In this document: piece by piece, positions 17,516 to 26,046 of the stretch
Position numbering within the stretch: the first letter of the stretch is position 1
Layout: each line of letters begins with the position of its first letter
DNA from: JAWXBM01 sp964470455
Lineage (GTDB): Bacteria > Pseudomonadota > Gammaproteobacteria > Xanthomonadales > SZUA-36
NCBI GenBank assembly: GCA_964470455.1
Contig: CAYYCX010000011.1
Location: 1-64,000, forward strand
Direction of reading: 5' to 3'
DNA length: 64,000 bases
Position numbers and translations under genes: made by a program
Notes under the pieces: model-generated
What the model was told of the DNA's origin: nothing
What the model saw: the letters and a program-made list of their open reading frames with translations, nothing else
Databases searched by the model: none

Positions 17516-17824
17516 TCAGGCCGGGCGCAGCTGGCCGCAGTTCCAGCACTGGCCAAATGGCCCATCGACGTTTGAACCACAGTTGCTGCATTGCCAGTCC
17601 GGGGCGGTCGGCTGGCTTTCAAAGGGACGCAACAGTTCCCGCGCGCGCTCCTCTTCCGTTGCGTCGAGAATGAACAGTTGCGGGCACACCTCCACAAACG
17701 GCACCTCACCCATTACCGAGGATGAAAATTCGTTGCGGACAAAGGTTTCAATGCCTTCAGCGTTCAGCAGGGAAGCCGCCTGCCCCACCTGGCTGATGTT
17801 GAAGCTTTCAAAAACCTTGATCAC
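17516..17824 (-). CDS. DUF2007 protein with C-terminal zinc ribbon
   Basis: 102-residue soluble protein. Residues 1-70 match DUF2007, a putative signal-transducing domain related to PII-like folds (MIKVFESFNISQVGQAASLLN, then VPFVEVCPQLFIL). The last 30 residues add a compact zinc ribbon with two Cys pairs, CSNCG and CWNCG, about 11 residues apart. Translation starts at GTG 17824. It lies 14 bp downstream of the VOC gene on the same strand. The biochemical function is unknown. Confidence 0.78.
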   Translation of the reverse strand: MIKVFESFNISQVGQAASLLNAEGIETFVRNEFSSSVMGEVPFVEVCPQLFILDATEEERARELLRPFESQPTAPDWQCSNCGSNVDGPFGQCWNCGQLRPA

Positions 17825-17838
17825 TTTCGGACCAGAAC

Positions 17839-18270
17839 TCAGCGGGCAAACAGCTGGCTGAGATCAGCAAACGCCTTGATCTCGAGGTTGTTGCCGGCCG
17901 GGTCGCGAAAGAACATGGTGGCCTGTTCACCCGCCTGGCCTTTGAACCGAACAGTGGGTTGCATCACGAATTCGGTGCCTGCGGCCTGTAACCGGTCTCG
18001 CAGAGTCTCCCAGCTGGCGAGGTCCAGCACCAGGCCAAAATGCGGCACCGGCACGCCATGACCATCAACGAGGTTGGTCACCGCTGTGCGGTTCTGGGCC
18101 GGACGATTATCCAGGTGGCACACCAGCTGGTGGCCAAAGAAATCAAAATCCACCCATTCGGGTGAGCTGCGGCCTTCCGGGCAGCCCAGCAATTCGCCGT
18201 AGAAGCGGCGTGCCGCTCCCAGGTCATCCACAGGAATGGCCAGGTGGAATGGCCTCAATGCAGCATTCAT
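17839..18270 (-). CDS. VOC (glyoxalase/bleomycin-resistance) superfamily protein
   Basis: 143-residue protein with the paired beta-alpha-beta-beta-beta fold. LRPFHLAIPVDDLGAARRFYGELLGC is the typical first module, with His as metal ligand, and the second module includes VPHFGLVLD and FFRDPAGNNLEIKAF (metal-ligand Glu). Such proteins act as metal-dependent isomerases, dioxygenases or resistance proteins, and the substrate here cannot be read from sequence. It is in line with the DUF2007 gene downstream and msrB upstream, all on the minus strand with short gaps. Confidence 0.85.
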   Translation of the reverse strand: MNAALRPFHLAIPVDDLGAARRFYGELLGCPEGRSSPEWVDFDFFGHQLVCHLDNRPAQNRTAVTNLVDGHGVPVPHFGLVLDLASWETLRDRLQAAGTEFVMQPTVRFKGQAGEQATMFFRDPAGNNLEIKAFADLSQLFAR

Positions 18271-18330
18271 TCTGTTTCCCTCTTTGTGGTGGTGCCGAAC
18301 GCGGCGGCAAGAAATTCAGGCAAAACCGCC

Positions 18331-18750
18331 TCAGCCCTTGGGCTTCGCATCAGCCGACTCAAAACGCAATGAGGCTGAATTGATGCAGTAGCGCAAGCCC
18401 GTCGGCGGCGGACCATCCGGAAAAACATGCCCCAGGTGCGCATCGCATTGCGGGCAGAGTAACTCCACGCGGTTCATGCCATGGCTGTAATCGGGGCGGT
18501 GCACAATGCCTGCATCCTCCAGTTCCGAGCTGAAGCTGGGCCAGCCGCACCCGGCGTTGAACTTGCTGCCGGAATCAAACAGCGTATGGCCACAGCACAC
18601 GCACACATAGCGTCCATCGTCCCAGTGCTCTTCGTATTCGCCACTGAACGGGCGCTCGGTGCCGGCCTGGCGGGTGACACGGAACTGTTCCGGTGTAAGC
18701 TGTTCCCGCCATTCGGCATCAGTACGCCGGATTTTTTTGCCGTCATTCAT
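18331..18750 (-). CDS. msrB: Peptide-methionine (R)-S-oxide reductase
   Basis: Reduces methionine-R-sulfoxide in oxidised proteins. 139 residues. Two CxxC pairs bind zinc (CVCCG and CPQCD), the catalytic region reads GSKFNAGCGWPSF, and the C terminus has HLGHVFPDGPPPTGLRYCINSASLRF with the resolving/catalytic Cys in RYCINS. All residues needed for an active non-selenocysteine MsrB are present. No signal peptide, so it is cytoplasmic. The ATG at 18750 is the first start. Confidence 0.95.
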   Translation of the reverse strand: MNDGKKIRRTDAEWREQLTPEQFRVTRQAGTERPFSGEYEEHWDDGRYVCVCCGHTLFDSGSKFNAGCGWPSFSSELEDAGIVHRPDYSHGMNRVELLCPQCDAHLGHVFPDGPPPTGLRYCINSASLRFESADAKPKG

Positions 18751-18883
18751 GTCTGCTTGCCATGCCTCGCCTGATACCCGGCCATTATCGCATCCCTGTC
18801 AAGCCATGCGCCGTGCTGCTTGCCGCCATGCCCGGGCGAACTTCACTTGCACCACCAGCGCGCGCCGGGGATGATTCGCAGCC

Positions 18884-19960
18884 ATGAAAGCCCACTCCAA
18901 CCTGCCGCTGGCGCCGCTGGCCCTGCTCGCCATGACGCTGCTGCTGACCGCGAGCTGCAGCACCCTGAGCTATTACGGACAGGCAATCTCCGGTCACCTG
19001 TCTCTCATGCACCAGCGGCAGGACGTCAGCCAGGTGCTGGATGATCCGCAAACCGAACCGGGTCTGGCTTCGAAGCTGAGGCTGGCGGAGAGCATTCTGC
19101 AGTTTGCCGGGACCGAATTGATGCTGGATGCGCATGGCAGCTACCGTCAGCTGGTGGTGACCGGCAAGCCGGCCGTCAGCTGGAATGTGGTGGCGGCTCC
19201 GGAGTTCTCGGTGGAACCCAAAACGTGGTGCTTTCCGGTGGCAGGCTGCGTGCCGTATCGCGGTTACTTCAAGCAGGAGAAGGCGCAGGCATTTGCCGAG
19301 CACCTTCGCGGTGGAGGGCTGGATGTCGACCTTTCCCCGGTCGCCGCCTATTCCACCCTCGGCTGGTTTGATGACCCGCTGCTGGACACCATGCTGGATT
19401 ACCCGCCCAGCCAGCTGGCAGCGGTGCTGATCCACGAACTCGCGCACCAGAAACTGTACGTGGAGGGCGACACAGCGTTCAATGAATCCTTTGCTGAGTT
19501 CGTGGAATCACTGGGCGTTGAACAGTGGCTGCAAGACACCGGGCAGGCCGATGAGCTACGGAACTGGACCCTGCGCCGCCAGGCGGAACCGCAATTCACC
19601 CGTCTGCTGGCGTCCACCCGCGAATCGCTTGCCAGCCTGTATGCCAGCGGCCAGGTACCGGCCGTCATGCGCCAGGAGAAACAGGCCACGCTGGCCGCGC
19701 TGCTGCAACAGTACCGGCTGTTGGTTGAACAGGAGTGGCAGGGCCGGGATTATTTTGGCGGGTGGCTGGACGGTGAACTCAACAATGCCAAGCTTGCACT
19801 GGCCACATCCTATGCGGGTGGCAGCTGCGCCTTTCGCGGCCTTTACCGGCAGGCGTATGGCCGGCTGGAGGATTTCTATACGCTGGCGGAGCAGCAGGCC
19901 GCCCTCAGCCAGTCGCAACGCACTGCCTGGCTGCAGGCGCCCTGCGAACAGGCGCGTTGA
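18884..19960 (+). CDS. Predicted zinc aminopeptidase lipoprotein (COG4324)
   Basis: 358 residues. The N terminus is a lipoprotein signal with lipobox LTASC (Cys near residue 24), so it is anchored to a membrane from the periplasm. The centre has the zinc motif LIHELAHQ and, 16 residues on, NESFAEFVE (third ligand Glu), the gluzincin arrangement. This matches the predicted aminopeptidase family COG4324, whose substrate is unknown. It precedes lptD on the same strand by 80 bp, but a transcriptional link is not evident. Confidence 0.83.
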   Translation: MKAHSNLPLAPLALLAMTLLLTASCSTLSYYGQAISGHLSLMHQRQDVSQVLDDPQTEPGLASKLRLAESILQFAGTELMLDAHGSYRQLVVTGKPAVSWNVVAAPEFSVEPKTWCFPVAGCVPYRGYFKQEKAQAFAEHLRGGGLDVDLSPVAAYSTLGWFDDPLLDTMLDYPPSQLAAVLIHELAHQKLYVEGDTAFNESFAEFVESLGVEQWLQDTGQADELRNWTLRRQAEPQFTRLLASTRESLASLYASGQVPAVMRQEKQATLAALLQQYRLLVEQEWQGRDYFGGWLDGELNNAKLALATSYAGGSCAFRGLYRQAYGRLEDFYTLAEQQAALSQSQRTAWLQAPCEQAR

Positions 19961-20040
19961 CACCCTGCGCGGCGTTTGCGTCTGTTGGTAAACTGTGACA
20001 CCTTAGCCCGCTAACCGCCCCGGCCGTAAAGACTCCAAGA

Positions 20041-22275
20041 GTGAAGCTCCAAATCCTTCGAAATTTCAGCCGATTGCTGGCAGGCTTGCTGGCCGCAAGT
20101 CCGGCAATTGCAGCAATGGCTGAAGAAACCGGAAATCCGGGAGGAGCACTGCCGGCGGCTTCGGCCCAGGCTGCACCTGCGCTTTCCTGTCCACAACCCG
20201 CCATCGCACAGATGATGCCGAAGGCGCCCGACCGCTCACAGGCGCCGATGGTGATCTACGCACGCAGCCTGGATGCCGGCAAGCAGGACCAGGCTGTGGC
20301 GGAGGGCCATGTCGAGCTGTGGCGTGCTGACCAGCACCTGATGACGGAACGCATTCTCTACAACCCCGACAGCGAAGTGGTCACCCTGCCCGGCGCCGTG
20401 CACTACCAGGACCAGCAGGTGTGGATAAAAGGCGAGCAGGGTTATTACGATTTTCGCCAGGAGTCCGGCAATTTCACCCGAATCGACTACGGACTCACCG
20501 GGTCCAGCGCCAACGGTTCGGCCGATTCGGTGGAACTGGAGGGCGGAAGCAGCTCCCGCCTGTTCGGCCTGCTCTACTCCACCTGCCCGGGCGAGTCACC
20601 GGTGTGGCTGCTTTCCGCGTCCGAGCTGGAACTGGACCATGACAAGGGCTGGGGCGAGGCGCGCAACGCCAAGCTGGAATTCTACGGCGTGCCCATCCTG
20701 TATGCGCCCTGGTTCACCTTTCCCATCGATGACCGGCGCAAGAGCGGCTTTCTCTATCCCAACCTCAGCAACACCAACGACAACGGCATCGAGATCGGAG
20801 TACCCTGGTACTGGAACATTGCCCCCAACCAGGATGCCATTATCGAACCGCGTTACTTCACCGATCGCGGCCTGATGCTCACCGGCGAATACCGGCTGCT
20901 GACGAAACGTACGCGCGGCCAGCTCGAATTCGACTACCTGCACGATGATCGCGATTACCCCGATTCGCGCCATCACTTCAAACTCGAGCACTTTGCCAAG
21001 CCCTGGCGCAAGTGGTCCACACGCCTCCTGGTTGACCGGGTCAGTGACGATACCTACTTCCAGGATTTCGGCAACAGCATCTACCAGACTTCGCTGCAGT
21101 ACCTCTACAGCACGGCCACAGTAACCGGCGCCGGTCGTTACTGGCGGCTGGAGATGCTGGCCGATACCTTCCAGGTCATCGATGAGGGCGTGCTGGCGCG
21201 GAACGAGCCTTACAAGCGTTTGCCACGTGTGCTGTTGCAGGCCGACAAGCCCTTTGGCAGCAGCGGCTTCGGCGCCAGCCTGGATTCCGAATTGGTGTAT
21301 TTCGATCGCGACGTGGGCCTGACGGGCGCACGCTTTGACCTGCTGCCCAGCCTCTACTGGGAAAAGCACACCAGCTGGGGCTTCATCAAACCGCGCGCCG
21401 CCTATCGCTACACAGCTTACAGCCTGGAAGACCTGGGCATGGCCATTGCGGCGCCGCTGGTGGACGACGCGCCTTCACGCGGCACGGGAATTTTCAGCGT
21501 GGATTCGGGCCTGGTGTTTGACCGCAACAACGCCGACGGCAGTACGCAGACGCTGGAGCCGCGATTGTATTACCTGTACGTGCCCTATGAAAACCAGGAT
21601 GACCTGCCGCTGTTCGATACCGGCGAGATGACCTTCGGCTTCAGCCAGCTGTTCAACACCAACCGCTTTGCCGGCGCCGACCGCCAGGGCGATGCCAACC
21701 AGCTGGCGCTGGCGGTCAGCAGCCGCAACTATGACTCAGCCAGCGGCGACATGCGCTGGAGCGTCAACGCCGGGCAGATTTTTTACCTGGAGCCGCTGCG
21801 CCTGCAACTCGAGAGCCAGCCCGGCTTCAGCGAGGACCTGTCGCCCTTCATCGTCGATTTCAACTGGTATGCCTCGAGCCGCATCACCGCCCGCACCGGG
21901 GCGCAATGGAATTGGGAGCAATCGCAGGTCGATGTGGCGAGCTTTGGCGTGAGCTACACCGGCAAGGAAGGCCTCCGCGCCAGTTTTGATTACCGTTTCC
22001 GGCGCGACCGCGTTGACCAGTTCGACCTGCGCGCCTACTGGCCGGTGAATGAAAGCTGGCGGCTGATGTCGCAGGTGAATTACTCCTTTGAAGATTCGGA
22101 GATGCTGGAACTGCAGGGCGGCCTTGAGTACGAAAGCTGCTGCTGGGCATTGCGCACCGTGATGCGCCGTTACCTGAAAAACCGCGAGGGCGATTACCGC
22201 AACGGTATTTATGTGGAACTGAACCTCAAGGGCCTGGCCAGTGTCGGAACCCGGGCACGCGACCTGTTTGACTGA
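20041..22275 (+). CDS. lptD: LPS-assembly protein LptD
   Basis: Outer-membrane barrel that inserts lipopolysaccharide into the outer leaflet together with LptE. 744 residues (E. coli 784). The signal peptide is at residues 1-27. An OstA/LptA-like periplasmic domain follows (DGAGKQDQAVAEGHVEL-type strands, about 75-220), then the barrel, starting with VPILYAPWFTFPIDDRRKSGFL, a hallmark of LptD. The C-terminal part holds the conserved adjacent Cys pair in YESCCWALR, which forms the interdomain disulfides. The start is GTG 20041. It heads the lptD-surA-pdxA-rsmA-apaG block. Confidence 0.96.
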   Translation: MKLQILRNFSRLLAGLLAASPAIAAMAEETGNPGGALPAASAQAAPALSCPQPAIAQMMPKAPDRSQAPMVIYARSLDAGKQDQAVAEGHVELWRADQHLMTERILYNPDSEVVTLPGAVHYQDQQVWIKGEQGYYDFRQESGNFTRIDYGLTGSSANGSADSVELEGGSSSRLFGLLYSTCPGESPVWLLSASELELDHDKGWGEARNAKLEFYGVPILYAPWFTFPIDDRRKSGFLYPNLSNTNDNGIEIGVPWYWNIAPNQDAIIEPRYFTDRGLMLTGEYRLLTKRTRGQLEFDYLHDDRDYPDSRHHFKLEHFAKPWRKWSTRLLVDRVSDDTYFQDFGNSIYQTSLQYLYSTATVTGAGRYWRLEMLADTFQVIDEGVLARNEPYKRLPRVLLQADKPFGSSGFGASLDSELVYFDRDVGLTGARFDLLPSLYWEKHTSWGFIKPRAAYRYTAYSLEDLGMAIAAPLVDDAPSRGTGIFSVDSGLVFDRNNADGSTQTLEPRLYYLYVPYENQDDLPLFDTGEMTFGFSQLFNTNRFAGADRQGDANQLALAVSSRNYDSASGDMRWSVNAGQIFYLEPLRLQLESQPGFSEDLSPFIVDFNWYASSRITARTGAQWNWEQSQVDVASFGVSYTGKEGLRASFDYRFRRDRVDQFDLRAYWPVNESWRLMSQVNYSFEDSEMLELQGGLEYESCCWALRTVMRRYLKNREGDYRNGIYVELNLKGLASVGTRARDLFD

Positions 22276-22362
22276 AGCGGGCGAGGCCAGGCAGTCCTGG
22301 CTTGCGGCAGCGAAGCGTGGCAAATAGTGTTGACCGGCCTGGGCGTGTAAAATGATGCGCTT

Positions 22363-22386
22363 GGGGACGTGCCTGGGGACGTGCCT
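22363..22386. repeat. Perfect 12-bp tandem duplication
   Basis: GGGGACGTGCCT occurs twice without a gap in the lptD-surA spacer, about 50 bp before the surA start. It may be a slippage product; no regulator is implied by the sequence. Confidence 0.8.
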
Positions 22387-22438
22387 CGGCGCCGGCTCCT
22401 TGCAGGCCGGCTGAACCACCGAATTTCTGGAGAAGCGT

Positions 22439-23791
22439 TTGAACAGTTGTGAATTCATGAAGGCGCGAAAGCTCTTCCCGACCCTCTCTCTTGCTGTCCT
22501 GTTGGCAGGTTCCTGCGGCCTGCAGGCGCAGGTTTCCAATACCGCCGTGCCGGCACCGTCGGTGAAACCGCTGGATTCCATCGTCGCGCTGGTGGATGAA
22601 GATGTCATCATGCGCAGCGAACTGGACCTGGCCATGGAAGGCATCATCGAGCGGATCCGGGCCAGCGGCGAAGCCATGCCGCCCCAGCATTTGATTGAAA
22701 GCCAGGTATTGGAGCGGTTGATTGTGCGCGAACTGCAGGTGCAGAAAGCCCTGCAGACCGGCATCCGCGTCAGCGACGCCGACATCGACCAGGCCCTGGT
22801 CAACCTGGCGCAGCAGAACAACATCACCGTGCAGCAGATGCGCCAGGTCATCGAGCAGGATGGCGAAGATTTCGCCGAATTCCGCCGCAATATCGGCGAG
22901 GAACTGATGACCGAACGCCTGCGCCAACGCATCGTCAATGGCATGCAGCCGGTCACCGATACCGAAGTGGACATCCTGCTGGCATCGGAAGACTCGAACG
23001 GCGGCGAATACAATATTTCGCACATCATGATCGCCATTCCGGAAGGCTCAACGCCGCAACAGATTTCCGCCGCGGAGGCCAAGGCCAATGATGTATACAC
23101 CAAGCTGGAAGGCGGCCTGGATTTTGCCTCGGCGGCCATCAGCTACTCTTCCAGCCAGGAAGCGCTGGAAGGCGGCGAGGTGGGCTGGCGCGACCTGAAC
23201 AGCATTCCGGCCTTTTTTGCCGATGCCATCCGCGACCTGAAACCCGGCGAGTTCAGCAAGCCCATTCGCAGCCCGGCCGGCTTTCACATCCTGAATGTGA
23301 ACGACTACCGTGAGCAGCGCCAGGTGGTGATCAAGGAATACCACGCCCAGCACATCATGATCGAGATCAATGAACTGGTCGGCGCGCGCGTAGCCATGGA
23401 CCAGATCATGGACATTCGCGAACGCCTCAACGCCGGCGAGGATTTCGCCGCGCTGGCCAAGGAGTTTTCGGATGACGTGAGTACCGCCAACCTGGGCGGT
23501 GACATGGGCTGGTTCCCGCCCCAGGCCTATGGCGACCGCGTCGAGCAGACCCTGCTGGGGCTGAAGGAAGGCGAGATCAGCGAACCGTTCCAGACCATGG
23601 CCGGCTGGCACATCATCCAGCTGCTGGGCACCCGGGAAACCGACCGCACGGAAATGGCCATTCGTGAAGAGGCCCGCGAAAAAATCCGCCAGCAGAAAGC
23701 CGAACTGGAAATTGAAAAGACCCTGCGCCAGTTCCGCGATGAGGCCTTCGTGGAAATCCGGTTGCCCGGCGCGGAGAACGCATCAGGCTGA
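22439..23791 (+). CDS. surA: Periplasmic chaperone / peptidyl-prolyl isomerase SurA
   Basis: Helps outer-membrane proteins such as LptD cross the periplasm. 450 residues (E. coli 428). The order is signal peptide (to about residue 31), N-terminal chaperone domain (VKPLDSIVALVDEDVIMRSEL), two parvulin PPIase domains (about 195-295, starting YNISHIMIAIPEG, and 305-405, with YHAQHIMIEIN and GDMGWFPPQ), and a C-terminal helix. The TTG at 22439 is chosen because GGAGAAG lies at correct spacing; an ATG at 22457 lacks a ribosome-binding site but would also give a good signal peptide. It shares a conserved operon with lptD. Confidence 0.95.
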   Translation: MNSCEFMKARKLFPTLSLAVLLAGSCGLQAQVSNTAVPAPSVKPLDSIVALVDEDVIMRSELDLAMEGIIERIRASGEAMPPQHLIESQVLERLIVRELQVQKALQTGIRVSDADIDQALVNLAQQNNITVQQMRQVIEQDGEDFAEFRRNIGEELMTERLRQRIVNGMQPVTDTEVDILLASEDSNGGEYNISHIMIAIPEGSTPQQISAAEAKANDVYTKLEGGLDFASAAISYSSSQEALEGGEVGWRDLNSIPAFFADAIRDLKPGEFSKPIRSPAGFHILNVNDYREQRQVVIKEYHAQHIMIEINELVGARVAMDQIMDIRERLNAGEDFAALAKEFSDDVSTANLGGDMGWFPPQAYGDRVEQTLLGLKEGEISEPFQTMAGWHIIQLLGTRETDRTEMAIREEAREKIRQQKAELEIEKTLRQFRDEAFVEIRLPGAENASG

Positions 23792-23817
23792 AGCGTACTG
23801 CACCGGCCCGGCGTGTC

Positions 23818-24810
23818 ATGAACCCATCACAAGCGTTACTGGCAGTCACGCCGGGTGAGCCGGCAGGCATCGGCCCTGAGATCCTCGTCAAGCTCGCGGC
23901 GGAACGGCCCGACCTGCCGCTGCTGGCGATTGCCGATGCCGCAATGCTGCAGCGCACCTCCGAATCCCTGGGCCTGGACGTTGTCGTTCATTCCTGGCAA
24001 CCCGGCCAGGAATGGCCCGCCACGGGCCTGGCCTGCTGGCACATACCCCTGGCCCAACCGGAAATACCGGGCCATCCCGACCCGGCCAATGCGCCCTATG
24101 TGCTGCAAACCCTTCGGCAAGCTGTCGGGTTGTTGCGCTCTGGCCTCGCCGGCGCGCTGGTCACCGGCCCGGTCAACAAGGCAGTGATCAACGAGGCGGG
24201 AATTGCTTTCACCGGCCACACCGAATTCCTGCAGGAACTCGCTGGTGTGCCGCAGGTGGTGATGATGCTGGCGGCACCCGCGTTGCGCGTCACCCTGGTC
24301 ACCACTCACCTCCCTCTGCGCCAGGTGGCCGATGCCATTACGCCAGGCAACGTTGAAGGCTGTATCCGCATCACCGCACAGGACCTGCAGCGCAAATTCG
24401 GCATTGCCAGGCCGCGCCTGCAGGTGCTGGGCCTGAACCCACACGCGGGTGAAGGCGGGCATTTGGGGCATGAGGATGACGCCATCATTGCGCCCGCCAT
24501 TGCACGTTGCCGCGCCGATGGCATCGAGGCCATCGGCCCGGTTCCGGCAGATACGGCATTCAATCCGCCGCGGCTGCAGCAATGCGATGCAGTGGTAGCC
24601 ATGTACCACGACCAGGGCCTGCCGGTACTCAAGCATGCTGGCTTCGGGCAATCGGTGAACGTGACCCTGGGGCTACCCTTTATCCGCACCTCTGTGGACC
24701 ACGGCACCGCGCTGGATATCGCCGGCCAGGGCGTGGCCGATGCCGGCAGCCTGCTGCACGCGGTGCTGATGGCCCGCGACATGATGGCAAAAACCGGCTG
24801 CGTCGCATGA
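23818..24810 (+). CDS. pdxA: 4-hydroxythreonine-4-phosphate dehydrogenase
   Basis: NAD-dependent enzyme of pyridoxal-5'-phosphate synthesis that oxidises 4-phosphohydroxy-L-threonine. 330 residues, normal for PdxA. TPGEPAGIGPEI at the N terminus, GHTEFLQELAG (His ligand), LGLNPHAGEGGHLGHED, and MYHDQGLPVLKHAGFGQSVN carry the family's three metal-binding His and substrate contacts. The ATG at 23818 lies 26 bp after surA and 10 bp before rsmA, the standard gammaproteobacterial order. Confidence 0.97.
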   Translation: MNPSQALLAVTPGEPAGIGPEILVKLAAERPDLPLLAIADAAMLQRTSESLGLDVVVHSWQPGQEWPATGLACWHIPLAQPEIPGHPDPANAPYVLQTLRQAVGLLRSGLAGALVTGPVNKAVINEAGIAFTGHTEFLQELAGVPQVVMMLAAPALRVTLVTTHLPLRQVADAITPGNVEGCIRITAQDLQRKFGIARPRLQVLGLNPHAGEGGHLGHEDDAIIAPAIARCRADGIEAIGPVPADTAFNPPRLQQCDAVVAMYHDQGLPVLKHAGFGQSVNVTLGLPFIRTSVDHGTALDIAGQGVADAGSLLHAVLMARDMMAKTGCVA

Positions 24811-24820
24811 AGCAAGGCTC

Positions 24821-25594
24821 GTGAATCACCGGGCGCGCAAACGCTTCGGGCAGAATTTCCTGGTGGATGCGCAGGTCATCGCCCGCATCATCAGTTCAAT
24901 CAACCCGCAGCCCGCTGAATTGCTGGTGGAAATCGGCCCCGGCCAGGCTGCGCTCACCCGCCCGCTGCTGCAAACCGGCGCCGAACTGCACCTGGTGGAA
25001 ATCGACCGGGACCTTACCGAAGGCCTGCGCCAGCTACTGTTGCTGTATCCGAACGGACACCTGCACAGCGCCGACGCCCTGCGGCTGGACTTCGGCGAGC
25101 TGCTGCAAGGTCGCCGCTTCCGGCTGATCGGCAACCTGCCCTATAACATCTCCACGCCGTTGCTGTTCCACGTGCTGCAATGGCAGCCGCAAATCATCGA
25201 CATGCACTTCATGCTGCAGAAAGAACTGGTGGACCGGATGGTTTCGAGTCCCGGCAGCAAGGCCTGGGGGCGGCTGGCCATCATGTGCCAATATCATTGC
25301 GAGGTCACGCGCCTGTTCGATGTTCCGCCGGGCGCGTTTTCACCGGCGCCCAGGGTGCAATCCAGCATCGTTCGGCTGGTGCCGCATTCCGTGCCGCCGG
25401 TGGATGTTCCCGATATGAAAAAATTCCAGCAACTGGTAACCCAGGTGTTCAACCATCGCCGCAAGACGCTGCGCAACTGTCTCAAGGGCCTGGTGGACGT
25501 GGAGCGGGTTGAAGCGCTGGGCATCGATCCGGGACTGCGGCCGGAAATGCTCAGCCTGGCCGACTTCGCCGCCATTTCGCGCCTGATGAACTAA
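24821..25594 (+). CDS. rsmA: 16S rRNA dimethyladenosine transferase
   Basis: Dimethylates the two adjacent adenosines near the 3' end of 16S rRNA (A1518 and A1519 in E. coli). 257 residues. RKRFGQNFLVD and the SAM motif VEIGPGQAALT are followed by the catalytic motif IGNLPYNISTPLL. The C-terminal domain with FNHRRKTLRNCLKG is typical. The start is GTG 24821, with AGG nearby, 10 bp after pdxA. The usual gene symbol in older literature is ksgA. Confidence 0.97.
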   Translation: MNHRARKRFGQNFLVDAQVIARIISSINPQPAELLVEIGPGQAALTRPLLQTGAELHLVEIDRDLTEGLRQLLLLYPNGHLHSADALRLDFGELLQGRRFRLIGNLPYNISTPLLFHVLQWQPQIIDMHFMLQKELVDRMVSSPGSKAWGRLAIMCQYHCEVTRLFDVPPGAFSPAPRVQSSIVRLVPHSVPPVDVPDMKKFQQLVTQVFNHRRKTLRNCLKGLVDVERVEALGIDPGLRPEMLSLADFAAISRLMN

Positions 25595-25633
25595 ACTGGC
25601 ATTACAGCCGTCAATGGTTGGGTTGAACACGAA

Positions 25634-26002
25634 GTGGTAAGCACGATGCAACAGGTGGATGTCTTTCCGCAGCCTCTATTCCTCGGTGAACAACAGGGAA
25701 GCTTCGCCTTTGCCTACGAAATCACCATCACCAACCGGATGCACGAACCGGTGCGCCTGCTGAACCGGCACTGGATCATCACCCATGGCAATGGCCAGAT
25801 TGAAGAGGTGTACGGCGAGGGCGTGGTGGGCCAGACGCCCCGACTGGAACCGGGTGAGTCGTTCACCTATTCCAGCGGTGCATTGATTCCGACACGCAAT
25901 GGCTCCATGGCCGGAAGTTACGAATTCACCACTGATACCGGCCAGCGCTTCAAGGTGCCGATCCCGGAGTTCGTGCTGGCGGCGCCTGAATCCCTGCACT
26001 GA
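25634..26002 (+). CDS. apaG: ApaG family protein
   Basis: Small beta-sandwich protein, 122 residues from GTG 25634 (an ATG at 25646 would give 118). The conserved core is RLLNRHWIITHGNGQIEEVYGEGVVGQTPRLEPGESFTYSSG, very close to E. coli ApaG, and MAGSYEF follows. Its biochemical role is not settled; it travels with apaH and rsmA in gammaproteobacteria. Here the partner apaH is separated from it by an inverted sulfotransferase gene. The GTG start was chosen because it gives the N-terminal length seen in E. coli. Confidence 0.92.
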   Translation: MVSTMQQVDVFPQPLFLGEQQGSFAFAYEITITNRMHEPVRLLNRHWIITHGNGQIEEVYGEGVVGQTPRLEPGESFTYSSGALIPTRNGSMAGSYEFTTDTGQRFKVPIPEFVLAAPESLH

Positions 26003-26025
26003 GATTGCCGGGCCGGTGTTCCCGC

Positions 26026-26046
26026 CAACAGCCCTCAGGGCTGTTG
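26026..26046. repeat. Perfect hairpin at convergent gene ends
   Basis: CAACAGCCC and GGGCTGTTG pair with a 3-base loop between apaG and the sulfotransferase. The loop is the sulfotransferase stop codon on the minus strand. No T-run follows on either strand, so it may be a weak bidirectional stop or mRNA-end stabiliser. Confidence 0.5.

Noticed and set aside
22321..22360. Promoter for surA at TTGACC...TAAAAT
   Set aside because: The spacing is only 12 bases, too short for a sigma-70 promoter.
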